A DNA stretch of 64,000 bases from Gordius sp. MW1 (Eukaryota > Nematomorpha > Gordioida > Gordea > Gordiidae), in the NCBI GenBank assembly GCA_964036665.1, contig OZ038526.1:9362001-9426000 (forward strand). Direction: 5' to 3'. Position numbers and translations under genes: made by a program. Shown in pieces: positions 11,158 through 21,048 of the stretch. Every line of letters starts with the position of its first letter. Position 1 is the first letter of the stretch. The notes below the pieces were generated by a model. That model saw only the letters and a program-made list of their open reading frames with translations. It ran no database searches and was not told where the DNA came from.

Positions 11158-11517
11158 TCATTGCAAGGCCATAGGATATACAACATTTTTGGTTTTACCC
11201 TCCGGCGCAAAAATAAATAGGTTGCTAGGTGTGCCTACACGGGAGCAGGCTACATATAGCTGGCCATGCGAAAAGCATGGATTTTCTAGATTTAAGCCAA
11301 CAACTGTTAATGATTGACCCTGGGCTTTATTAATTGTCATTGCGAATGCTAGGCGTACAGGAAACTGTACGCGCTTGAATTCAAAGGGTACATCGGTAGG
11401 GATCATGGAGATGCGTGGGATCATCACGTCCTCGCCTTTATACGTGCCGCTGATTATAGTAGCCGCAATGACGTTTGGACGCAGTTGTTTTACGGCAAGT
11501 CTGGTGCCATTACACAA
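11158..11517 (-). pseudogene. Helitron helicase, C-terminal segment
   Basis: A 119-residue frame carrying the last superfamily-1 helicase motifs of a PIF1-type Helitron helicase: LCNGTRL at its start, AMTINKAQGQSL at about residues 59-70 and YVACSRVG near the end, closing with the natural stop at 11158. It is one base out of frame with the main helicase frame; the shift is at about 11510-11515, in RNLHPRG/LCNGT. The family as a whole unwinds DNA during rolling-circle transposition. Confidence 0.85.
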
Positions 11518-13478
11518 CCTCGGGGATGTAAATTACGCAGGAGTATTATAGGGCAACCAGGTTTCAAGGTTAATTTATGTGGTGGGAGACCAGAAGGTGT
11601 TAAAGAATTCAAAAATTCAACAGGATAATTTACAATTTGATCGGTTTCTATAACCGTATCAATAGAGCTGTAAGTAAAAGGATCACCTGGAATGTGCACT
11701 TGTATACGATCATTCATACGGGTGACGGCTGCATTTGTTGGCGCTAATATTGCACGTTCACAGAGCCATGTGTGATTGGTGTAGTGCGTTGCAATGTCGG
11801 GGAACACCATAGTTTCAACTGCCTCAGGCGATGGTAGTAGGTGACAAAAGGTTGTTGGAAAGATGCTTTCACTTGGATACGGGGTAAATGGAAAGGTACC
11901 GTTCCCCAAATCTAGGAGTTGTTGTGCAAATAGAGACGTATTCGGGAGTAAATGGACGCGCATGTTCGTAGTAAGAGTGAGGATAGTAAACTTCCACCAA
12001 AGATGTGAAGCCTTCAGGCAGGCATCTAGCTCATCAGCCGGTGTTGCTCTTGGGATAACAGGTAATGTCTGTCGAAAATCTCCGGCTAGCAACAATAAGG
12101 CACCCCCCATAGGGAAGTCAATTTTCCGCAAGTCTCTGAGAGTACGATCTAGTGCCTCGAGCGCTTTTTTATGCGCCATCGTACATTCATCCCAAATTAT
12201 GATTGAACATGTCTTTAGGACTGTCCCAATTCCAGAGTTCCGACTGATATTACAGATAGGTTTCTCAATCTGATGCAGATTTAGGGGGAGCTGGAAAGTA
12301 GAATGCGCCGTGCGGCCTCCATCGAGTAACGTCGCCGCTATACCCGATGATGCGACTGCTAGGGCTAGCTCGTTATTGGCGCGAAATTTTGCCAATAAAA
12401 GATTAAGTAGAAAAGTTTTACCGGTGCCGCCGGGAGCATCAAGGAAAAGCAGGCCGCCATTACCGATTGCGGCGTACTGCAGTACGGTGTCATACGCGGT
12501 TTTCTGGTCGACGGTCAAAATTAGTTCGCGTTCCTGTATAATTCTGCGCTGATGGGTAACATCGTATTGCAGTTCGAACCATACGTCTTTCGGTTGTACA
12601 TCGTGGCTGGTGCGGAGGGGTGCAGGTAAACCAAATTGGCATAGCATTTTATTGCTTATGGACATACATTGGTCCTCCAATAATATAAGAGCACGGTTAA
12701 AGATGTCATCGGAATAGGAAATATCTAATGCCGGATTTGCTCTCCGAATGCGCAAAAGAACGTCCTCGCTGAGGCTTTCCTTGTGCCTGTGCCACAGGGC
12801 TGTTGGATTTGATGGGGCGCAGGTGGTCACAATGAGCGCAAATAAATTACGGAGTTGGTAGGGGAGACATATGAGTGACGCTTCCTCTAAGGTCGTATCC
12901 CAATGCTGGTCATTTTCCAGCAGCTGAAGTTCAAGACAGGCTTGTCTATATGTGGCGCACACGGTGCCGGAGATCGTTTTCAGAGCCTGAAATGATGTCG
13001 GGCCTCGGACATTGTGAAGCAGCATGCGCAAATAAAAACATTCGGACTGATTGGGATGGATTGTATACATACGTCCCAAAGCATCAGCCACATGGATGTC
13101 CGGATAACTTGCAACCACAGGTCCCTGTTTTCTTCGTTCAAACACCTTTCGTGCTGCGTTCCAAGTGTAATACTTCGGTATGTCATGGTATAGCAGGGTT
13201 TGCGCAAAAGAGTCCGTTTGACACAGCTGGAAAAAGGCTGTCAATGTGGTATTGGGGGGGGGGGGGGGGTGTGCCACTTTGTGAACGGCGGTCGCCTCAG
13301 TGAAGTAGACGCGCTGGCCATTTTCTAAATGAACTGCAAGATGTAAAACGGGTGGGTAACGTTCGTGAATTGGGAACGCGAGGATTCGCCAAACAGCCTC
13401 ATTGCTGCTGATATACCGACCCGTTTGAAATTGGGTAATTTCATCCGGGTTAGAACGCGCTAGGCCAAAAACTGCCAC
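11490..13478 (-). pseudogene. Helitron helicase domain (PIF1 family)
   Basis: A 662-residue open frame continuing directly from the Rep frame after a stop codon at 13502-13500. It has Walker A GGTGKT at about residues 350-355, Walker B IIIWDE at about 426-431, and GDFRQTLPVI at about 466-475 (helicase motif III). It is fused behind Rep in the usual Helitron order. Five prolines near residue 72 are encoded by a run of 16 C (G on the plus strand, 13254-13269), an obvious slippage site. The frame ends at a one-base shift near 11512. Start codon use is meaningless here because the frame is the downstream half of a broken polyprotein. Confidence 0.9.
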
Positions 13479-13499
13479 ATCGCTGCTTTTGTTGACATA

Positions 13500-14459
13500 T
13501 TAGCATATGTAATTGATGGACTTTACGGAGTTGCAGTACTCAACGTTTATGTGAGCCGTGAATATTTTTGCGAGTAGGGGAGAGTAAGGGACTATCCAGC
13601 TGTTGTCAATTTCGACTGGGGAATTTTTTACCTGTATTGTGCAGGTGTGACCTCCCTCGCCGGGTGCACGGCGTCTATATAGTGGGTAGCCGTCGACGTC
13701 AGTTTTCGTTTCTTGAGTCAGGCGTTTAGGATAACGTTTAGAGCATTTACCTTCTTTCATGCACGGGGACGCGTTATTTATACCGCCGCAAGGTCCGTGA
13801 ATCATATGGCGAGTAACAGTGGTAAACAAAACGGGATCGGTTTGCGGATCGGGTAGTTCTGCACAAATAATGCTATCTATTTGCGACGGATGAATGGTGT
13901 CTAGGAGCCAAATTAGAATATGAGCATGGGGTAGCCCTCTTTTCTGCCATTCGATCGAGTACATCCAACAGGTAGTTTGCCCGAATATATGAGATTTAGC
14001 TATAAGATCAATAAGGCAACGAAGTTTTAGGCGGAAAACACGGGCGGTCAGATCGTGACAATGCGCTGGTTTCTGGCCTGCCAAAAGTAAATCCGTAATT
14101 TCGGGCCAGGCAGGATTGCAGGTGAAAGTTATAAACAGAGTAGGGCAGCCGAATTTACGTACATATGACATCGCATCCTGCGTATATTCATGCATGTGAC
14201 GGGGACTTCCTGTATACGTAGCCGGAAGGATGACCATTCGACCAATATCGGACGTGTTACCATCCTTCGCAATGGCATCGCGCAAGTGAATATATTGGTC
14301 GGCCCGAAGTAATCCCTGATTAAGGCGGATGTAAAGGAAGCGTTCGCTCTCGATCTTGGCATACATGTCGACGACATATTGATGAAATAGTTGTCGGCAC
14401 CGCAAGATGTGGTTAGGTTGGTTAGCGCGTATCATTAGCCGATACGCGTAAAAATTCAT
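13500..14459 (-). pseudogene. Helitron HUH Rep endonuclease domain
   Basis: 319 residues. ITFTCNPAWPEI at about 110-121 and EWQKRGLPHAHIL at about 170-182 hold the metal-binding HxH (His178, His180). The C-terminus NVEYCNSVKSINYIC is the start of the catalytic tyrosine motif. The stop codon TAA (13502-13500) lies where the family has a Lys, three residues after Tyr317 and just before the next Tyr, so it separates the two active-site tyrosines. Upstream, a 52-bp intron (14520 to 14469, GTAAGC ... CTACTAG) joins this exon in frame to the previous one. In intact elements this domain nicks and rejoins single-stranded DNA. Confidence 0.9.
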
Positions 14460-14567
14460 CGCCGATACCTAGTAGACAAATACACGGAGCATATAGGGGC
14501 ACAAAGAATGATAAGCTTACCTTTTTTTGTGTAGGAGCTCGCGTAGCGGAATCTAGACGCATTAGAT

Positions 14568-15212
14568 TTAGGTGGTAGCCATCCTCTCCTTGGCAAAACA
14601 ATATAGGGTATTGCAGGGCATCGTATGATCTGTGCGTGGCATCGATATTTTTGAGTGTTTCATCTCGTCGCGACGCTCGAATTCGCTTCCAACCATGACG
14701 ATCGCTACTTCGTCTATCGTAGGCGCGTTAAAGCCTCTTTCATGTTCACCAGGTGGCGTCCTATCAGCCTTGATAACAACATTATAATCGTCAGTGGGCA
14801 TTCGCTCTAAAGCGAGTTTGAACAGGGTAACCAGATGATTTTTAGTGTGGAATAAGTGCTGCAACGCGGTGACTATATCACGGCGGATAACGGGATGCAT
14901 CCCGCACCGTTGATCAGTTTCAGCGTCGCCCATGAAATATATTTGGAAAAAGCCGTGGGCAGCATCAGGTACCGGGAGAAGGGACCCGATAAGGTGGTAA
15001 ATTTGCCCTTGTACTCTAAACGTGGGCATGAAACCACCATCATAAATAATGCGCGTTGCTCCAAACGATGTCATTTGAAAGCAAGCGTTGTATTGGCGAA
15101 TGTATTTGAGAAAGTGTTTGGAGATAGGAGTAGCCCCAGAAACGTAACTTAAAAGCGGTTCCGGTGGCTCTTCCAGAGGTGGTAAATTGACCTTCCCATT
15201 CAAACAACACAT
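14568..15212 (-). pseudogene. Helitron N-terminal region (Helitron_like_N)
   Basis: Begins MCCLNGKVNLPPLEEPPEPL, the segment after the N-terminal zinc-binding cysteines. It continues through FQMTSFGA and HLIGSLLP, typical of the region ahead of Rep. At about 14655-14665 the frame shifts: the conserved HRSYDALQYPILF and GEDGYHLNLMRLD that follow are encoded one frame away, and reach the splice donor AAG/GTAAGC at 14521/14520. The closing residues of the uninterrupted frame (14568-14650) are therefore out-of-frame noise. Confidence 0.8.
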
Positions 15213-15835
15213 TCCACCCTGTTCTGTTCGGAAACGTAGAGCCTGACAATGTACACACAGTGTATTCGGCCAATTGTGACGGAGGGATGGAGGCTGTAAT
15301 CATAAGCCGAATCATACGCAAAAGCGGCTAAGGTTAAATTGGCTCCCGACCTATTTCGTGTAAGCCTGGCTCGGTTCCGAAGGTCGGCAAGCCGGGCGTT
15401 GCGTTTTCCGTCAGTTTCAGCTGCTTTAGACGTGGAGGCTCGGTTCCGAAGGGCGGTAAGGCGGGCGTTGCGTTTTTCGACAGTTTCAGCTGCTCTCGAC
15501 GTGGAGGCTCGGTTCCGAATGTCGGCTAACCGGGCGTTGCGTTTTTCGCCAGTTTCAGCTGCTCTCGACGTGGAGGCTCGGTTCCGAAGGTCGGCAAGCC
15601 GGGCGTTGCGCTTTTCGCCAGTTTCAGATGTTTTCGACGTGGAGGCTCGGTTCCGAAGGGCGGCTAGCCGGGCGTTGCGCTTTTCGCCAGTTTCAGCTGC
15701 TCTCGACGTGGAGGCTCGGTTCCGAAGGTCGGCAAGCCGGGCGTTGCGCTTTTCGCCAGTTTCAGCTGCTCTGGTCTTCTTTGCGGTTTTTGTAGTACGT
15801 AGAGTTTTTGTTAAAGTTTTTTTCCGCCGTGGCAT
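15200..15835 (-). pseudogene. Helitron N-terminus with 23-residue repeats
   Basis: The ATG at 15835 is followed by a Lys/Thr/Arg-rich start and then six repeats of about 23 residues (69 bp). The unit is built on AETGEKRNARLADLRNRAST, with highly similar DNA between units. It then reads into AAFAYDSAYDYSLHPSVTIG, the usual lead-in to the zinc-binding part. At about 15248 the frame shifts by one: the expected CVHCQALRF...MCCLNG lies in the next frame. Charged N-terminal repeats of this kind occur on many invertebrate Helitron proteins; their function is unknown. The plus-strand frame over the same bases is a shadow. Confidence 0.8.
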
Positions 15836-16074
15836 ATGAGCTTGTTGGTTATAATAGGGAGCAGCAAAATTAAAATAATATTTTTTATCATTTGGGGGGG
15901 GGGGTGCTTAAAATGAAACAGTATTAGTTAAGTATGTTATTAAACTATGCTATCATAGAGATGTTTATCTTCAAATTGGTATCATACCGTTGTATTACAT
16001 GTCAAAGCTTCCAAAAACTGGCACTAACATGTAGATGAGATGGCGAATGGCAGTAAGAAATGAAGGTCGATTGA

Positions 16075-17100
16075 TTGCAAATGTGTAACGATAAAAGTTT
16101 CAAACACTAAGGTAGTCTGAAAATTTGTAAAATATAAATAAATTGATTAATTTAAAAAAAAATTCACAATATAAATAAGAAAGAAATAAGTAATTTATTT
16201 TTTAAAAATATACATCTAAATTCTTATCTGGTTGTTGAATTTAAATAACCAATAAATATGGAATATTGATCAAAATTCCAGAATTAATCTTGAATTACGC
16301 GCTTGAAATAAAATGGCACATCGGTAGGGATCATGAAATGTCCGATATTTTTGAAGCTAGTTTTTAAAAAAATATTATTAGTAAAAGAAAACTAAAAAGA
16401 ATTTTAGGAATTGGAAAAAGCTATTTTACCCCTGGCCGCCTTGAGAACCTACGGATAAAGTTTCGCGCGAATCGGGTATAAATAAGGAAGAAATAAGTAA
16501 ATTCTTTTTTAAAAATATACATCTAAATTATTATCTGGTTGTTGAATTTAAATAACCAATAAATATGGAATATTTATCAAAAATACAGAATTAATCTTGA
16601 ATTAGGCGCTTGAATTAAAATGGCACATAGGTAGGGATGCAAATGTGTAACGATATACGTTTAAAACACTAAGGTAGTCTGAAAATTTGTAAAATATAAA
16701 TAAATTAATTAATTTAAAAAAAATTCACATGTTTAACGATATACGTTTAAAACACTAAGGTAGTCTGAAAATTTGTAAAATATAAATAAATTAATTAATT
16801 TAAAAAAAATTCACATGTGTAACGATATACGTTTAAAACACTAAGGTAGTCTGAAAATTTGTAAAATATAAATAAATTAATTAATTTAAAAAAAATAACA
16901 ATATAAATAAGAAAGAATTAAGTAAATTATTTTTTACAAATATACATCTAAATTCTTATCTGGTTGTTGAATTTAAATAACCAATAAATATGGAATATTG
17001 ATCAAAATTACAGAATTAATCTTGAATTAGGCGCTTGAATTAAAATGGCACATAGGTAGGGATCATGAAATGTACGATATTTTTAAAGCTACTTTTTAAA
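16075..17100. repeat. AT-rich tandem and dispersed repeats in Helitron 5' part
   Basis: A unit containing ACACTAAGGTAGTCTGAAAA and AAATATAAATAAATTAATTA occurs near 16100 and then three times in a row (about 16640, 16732 and 16813). A second unit with CTTATCTGGTTGTTGAATTT occurs near 16223, 16520 and 16955. They are non-coding. Confidence 0.8.
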
Positions 17101-17390
17101 AAAATATTAAAAGTGATACACCTTTACTAAAGAACCGTCTGTATATTCAAATTTTCGACGAACGCGAGGAGGTGCGTTTGATTGACATTTTATTGAACGT
17201 CAAAACGCATAAAACCCAATATCTCGAAAATTAAAAGAAATTTTAGGATTCTGAAAAAGCTATTTTACCCCTGGCCGCCCTGGGAACCTAGGGGTAAATT
17301 TTCGCGCGAATCGGGCCGGTAGTTTCAGAGATTAGCCCTTACATACATATATAATATATACATATATACACTTTACTTTATATATATAGA

Positions 17391-18026
17391 TTTAAATTAT
17401 ATATACTTTAATCTTTCTCATTTAAAATATCTCATTTAATGATAATGAGAAAAATTCATCTTCTTCACCTATATATTTTCTCAAATAATCGATAATTTTA
17501 TTTATTTCAGGTTAATTCATAAATTTTATGTTGTCACCGTTAAGAAAAGATGACGTTTAAGAAATTTAATTAATAAATTTTATGTTGTCTTGTCACCGTT
17601 AAGAAAAGATAACGTTTAAGAAATTTAATTCATAAATTTTATATTGTCACCGTTAAGAAAAGATGACGTTTAAGAAATTTAATTCATAAATTTTATGTTG
17701 TCACCGTTAAGAAAAGATTACGTTTTACTACAAACTACTATAAGTGATACACTTTTACTACAGAACTGTCTGTATATTCAAATTTTCGACGAACGCGAGG
17801 AAGTGCGTTTGATTGACATTTTATTGAACGTCAAAACGTATAAAACCGAATATCTCGAAAATTAAAAGGAATTTTAGGCTTCTGAAAAAGCTATTTTACC
17901 CCTGGCCGCCCTGGGAACCTAGGGATAAATTTTCGCGCAAATCGGGGCGGTAGTTTCAGAGATTAGCCCTTACATACATATATACATATATACATACATA
18001 TATACACTTTACTTTATATATATAGA
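17391..18026 (-). mobile_element. Second Helitron 5' end
   Basis: Starts (minus strand) TCTATATATATAAAG at 18026, preceded by A, like the end at 17390. It repeats the same module (ATCTCGAAAATTAAAAGGAA, CCCTGGCCGCC, GGTAGTTTCAGAGATTAGCC) and contains four copies of a roughly 55-60 bp unit with TTGTCACCGTTAAGAAAAGA (17515-17740). It is probably a partial copy, or a repeated 5' end, abutting the larger Helitron. Confidence 0.6.
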
Positions 18027-18109
18027 TTAAACTCCAGTTGAGGCCTGCAGAAATAAGGATTTTGTTATTATATAGAGGTAGACCGATGTTGTGGCTAAGA
18101 AAAGCCTTC

Positions 18110-18330
18110 AACCACTCTTGACCTGACCTTTAATCAAGAGTTGTGAGCGCTCGAGTTTCTGTTCGGGCAATCTGCTCAATGCTTGAACAAATTTTGCTGT
18201 TTCGACTTGCTGCTCGAGCATTTTTTATGTTACTGTTCTGCTTAGTAAACAAATCAGTGTGCGTGTTCGAATAACAATTATACTACAATATAATATATGC
18301 ATGCAAATGCAATCACGTTATGAAATTGCG
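18110..18330. repeat. Dispersed repeat, copy 2
   Basis: Partner of 8255-8525: shares CTCGAGTTTCTGTTCGG, CTGCTCGAGCATTTTT, TGTTACTGTTCTGC and TCAGTGTGCGTG. No TIR or coding region is recognised. Confidence 0.6.
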
Positions 18331-20355
18331 TTAACATAGATGGCGCTTTTATCAAATATACATTTTAAATATTTAAATCATTTGAATATTAAGAATTTCG
18401 CATTTTTTTTAATAATAACAACAAAAAATTTTTCCTACATTTAAAATTATGAATGTTTAAAAAATTTTATGCATTTTGAAAAAGGTAAATATTTATAATA
18501 AAATATAAAATTTATACTTGAATATTTCACATAAAAGAAACTAAGATATGGGTTAACCTGATGTCAACCTGAGGTTTCAGGTTGGGTGTATAATTGACCT
18601 GAAGGTGGTTAAGGTTTGGATGTTGACAAAACCTTCTAAAGTTTTTTACAACCTAAAACTAAAACCGCCCTCGGAAAAACCTGATCTAGATTTTGATCAT
18701 CACTATATATGCCCATACCATAGTGAGAATATTGCATAGCAATTGAAAAGGAGTAAGATTCTCTCATTAAGTTCCCACTATGACGCTTGTAGCCAGTCAA
18801 TATCAAGAATAATCAATCGATCTCCTTAGAAGAATACCATCTCACACGAGATTTTACTATACTTAAAATGTTATATCTATAATTATTTATTTGTATGATT
18901 TTAGTTCTAAATTATTTAAATTAGCTTTAACTTCCTCTTGAAAGATTTTTAATAAAGCTCCTTGTTAAGATTATTTCTTAAAGGTTCATCTAGTTTCAAA
19001 GTTATCTGCTAGTCTAATCACTTGGAACCTCAAGATTCTTTTTCTGCAATTGCTTCTTTAGTAAGGATATATTCATGATCAAGATATGAAATTCAAATCA
19101 CTTTTTCATATTAATCATCCATGTAATTTATAAAAATTCTACTTAGCCAGATAGTGGTGAAAATGCTCTATCAACGTTTTGTTCTTGGCAAGTGAACAAG
19201 TGAATTTATGGATTGAAAGCTTTCTGTCGTAAATATAATTCCAAAATTAAGATAATAGTTCAAATTATAATACTCAAAATATGTGGAATCAATTAGTTTC
19301 TTAGAGCTGACACTTTAATTTGTCTAAAAAATTTTACACAACCCATGTTTTTTTTACTTCAGGGTCAATCGGATTCGGGGTGGAAAAATTGAAACTTTTT
19401 CAGGATCTAAATTGCCAAGGTTTTTAAAATTTATTTCTTTAGCCTCAATTAGTTAGGAATTTTATTTTTTAAACTTCCGTATTAGTGTACGTTCATTAGC
19501 AATATAAGGTTCCATACTTATAGAAAAAGTTTTGTATAAGTTCGTGAATATGAGGATTTTTCTACTCTTGAACTTTCAGATTTAACCTTAAAAACTTTTC
19601 CCCGTCAATTGTAATTAACAATTTATATATAAAACATCATAAATTAATATAGAATGCTTAAATTTATTGGCACAATATATAAAAATAATATTCACACACG
19701 GTAAATATTTCTTAATTTTTTAATTTATCAAAAATTTGCAAAGTTTTCCTTGGCAATTTTTTGCTAATCAAAAGATCGTACTCGACACTTATTTTATAAT
19801 GATTCAAAAATGTAGACCTAAAAAACCAAGGGAGGGCTAAAGAATCAAATACACTTGGCATAGACAAAATCAAAGTTTTTAAATTAATTTAGAAGATACA
19901 TGAGATTATTTTTATAATTATGGGAATTCGTAGGCTTAAATTCTGATACCAATGATTCAAATCAAACAAGAGATCTGCAAAGGGAAGGTAGGCCCGCCCT
20001 ACGCGTTTTAAAAACTTTCAGTCCCCCACAAGCCCATCCGTAAATGCATGTAGCCTGGCCCTTTATCAAGGTCAGCCCGTTAGGCGCGGCCCATTAATAA
20101 ATCTAAATATTACGCAGCATTTTTTTCTATTCTATAGATATTATAGGATTTCCCGAGCAATTTAATAGGTGGATGGGTGTATGTTTTGTTTGACAATAAT
20201 CTACCTCCCGACCCATATAAGATAACTTCTATATTAATAACTCCGAGTGTTGTGATTTGTTCAAGTTATATTTTTATTATTATAGACTAATTTGTTATAA
20301 AAAAGATTTTTTGAGTTAATCATTTATAAATTCAAATGAATGCTAATCGTTAAAA
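18331..20355. other. No gene recognised
   Basis: AT-rich. One isolated ATTGCATAGCAATT hairpin lies at 18731-18744. A less AT-rich patch at 19980-20100 contains GCCCGCCC/GCCCG motifs like the hAT ends elsewhere, but without clear termini. Confidence 0.5.
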
Positions 20356-20359
20356 ATCT

Positions 20360-21000
20360 TTGTGTAGTTGGATATCCACCTGCCTATAGTTGGACACACA
20401 CTCCTTTCTAAGTGTAATTTTAATTTATGGAAATTGGCAAAAGTCAATTTAGGTGCAAATCCCTTACCTGGGTTTACACTTGTCAGGCGAGAAACTTTGG
20501 ATCGCTGTAGGTCTACGCCTCGGTTGCAACATTCTGTCTTCCTTTCACTACGCCCTCTGTCTCCAACCCGTTCTAGCAAATGGTCAGCATCCTTCTGCCA
20601 ATATAGCAAGGGACGGCATCCCCGTCATTCCATAAATAAAATTATCGAGGCAATTTTTGAAAAAAGCCCCCTAACTCACTGGAAACACAGGCCTAAGCTT
20701 GACTGATGGTAAAAGACCCGACGGCTTAAAAATCATACCATGGGCTCGCGGTTTAAACGCCTATTGAGACTTCACTACGGTGGACATATTCGTCAGATCT
20801 AACAACTCCCCCGACCTCATCTATTCAATGGAGAGAAGGTAAGTCGAAAAATACAAATATCTCGACAATTTCATATTCGCCCCAGTAGTGGCCACCATCC
20901 TTGGTAATTTAGGACCCAAGCGTAACCAATTTCTTGAACAAGTATTAGAAATTTTTTTAACTCAATTACCCATGACCTCAAAGAATTTTTTGTAGTAAGC
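20360..21000 (+). pseudogene. LINE C-terminal relic
   Basis: Pieces in shifting frames match the segment after RT in invertebrate non-LTR elements: a short LGLRLGC piece near 20510, then LTDGKRPDGLKIIPWARGL (about 20698-20755), TVDIFVRSNNSPD (about 20780-20820) and YLDNFIFAPVVATILGNLGP (about 20857-20916). Stops and frameshifts are frequent. The last motif matches the minus-strand fragment at 4005-4225. No ends are visible. Confidence 0.6.
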
Positions 21001-21048
21001 AGAAAATTACCATGGAAATGAATAGTTTAACATTTTGTGTGATGTAAA

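Larger units (their letters stand above)
10310..17390 (-). mobile_element. Autonomous-type Helitron, decayed
   Basis: Read on the minus strand it begins TCTATATATATAAAG at 17390 (preceded by A) and ends GCACAGCTAG at 10310 (followed by T). It has a hairpin CCAAAGC-AAC-GCTTGG ten bases before CTAG. These are the standard Helitron ends: TC start, CTRR end, terminal hairpin, and insertion between A and T. It spans 7.1 kb. The coding part (15835 to 11158) specifies a Rep/helicase protein with several lesions. Non-coding parts contain a 156-bp tandem array near the 3' end and AT-rich tandem repeats near the 5' end. Confidence 0.85.

Noticed and set aside
11863-13303. Plus-strand open frames over the helicase
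   Set aside because: Opposite-strand shadows of the minus-strand Helitron helicase, which has all the family motifs.
15339-15839. 166-codon plus-strand repeat protein
   Set aside because: Antisense of the Helitron N-terminal repeats; the minus strand reads into known Helitron sequence.
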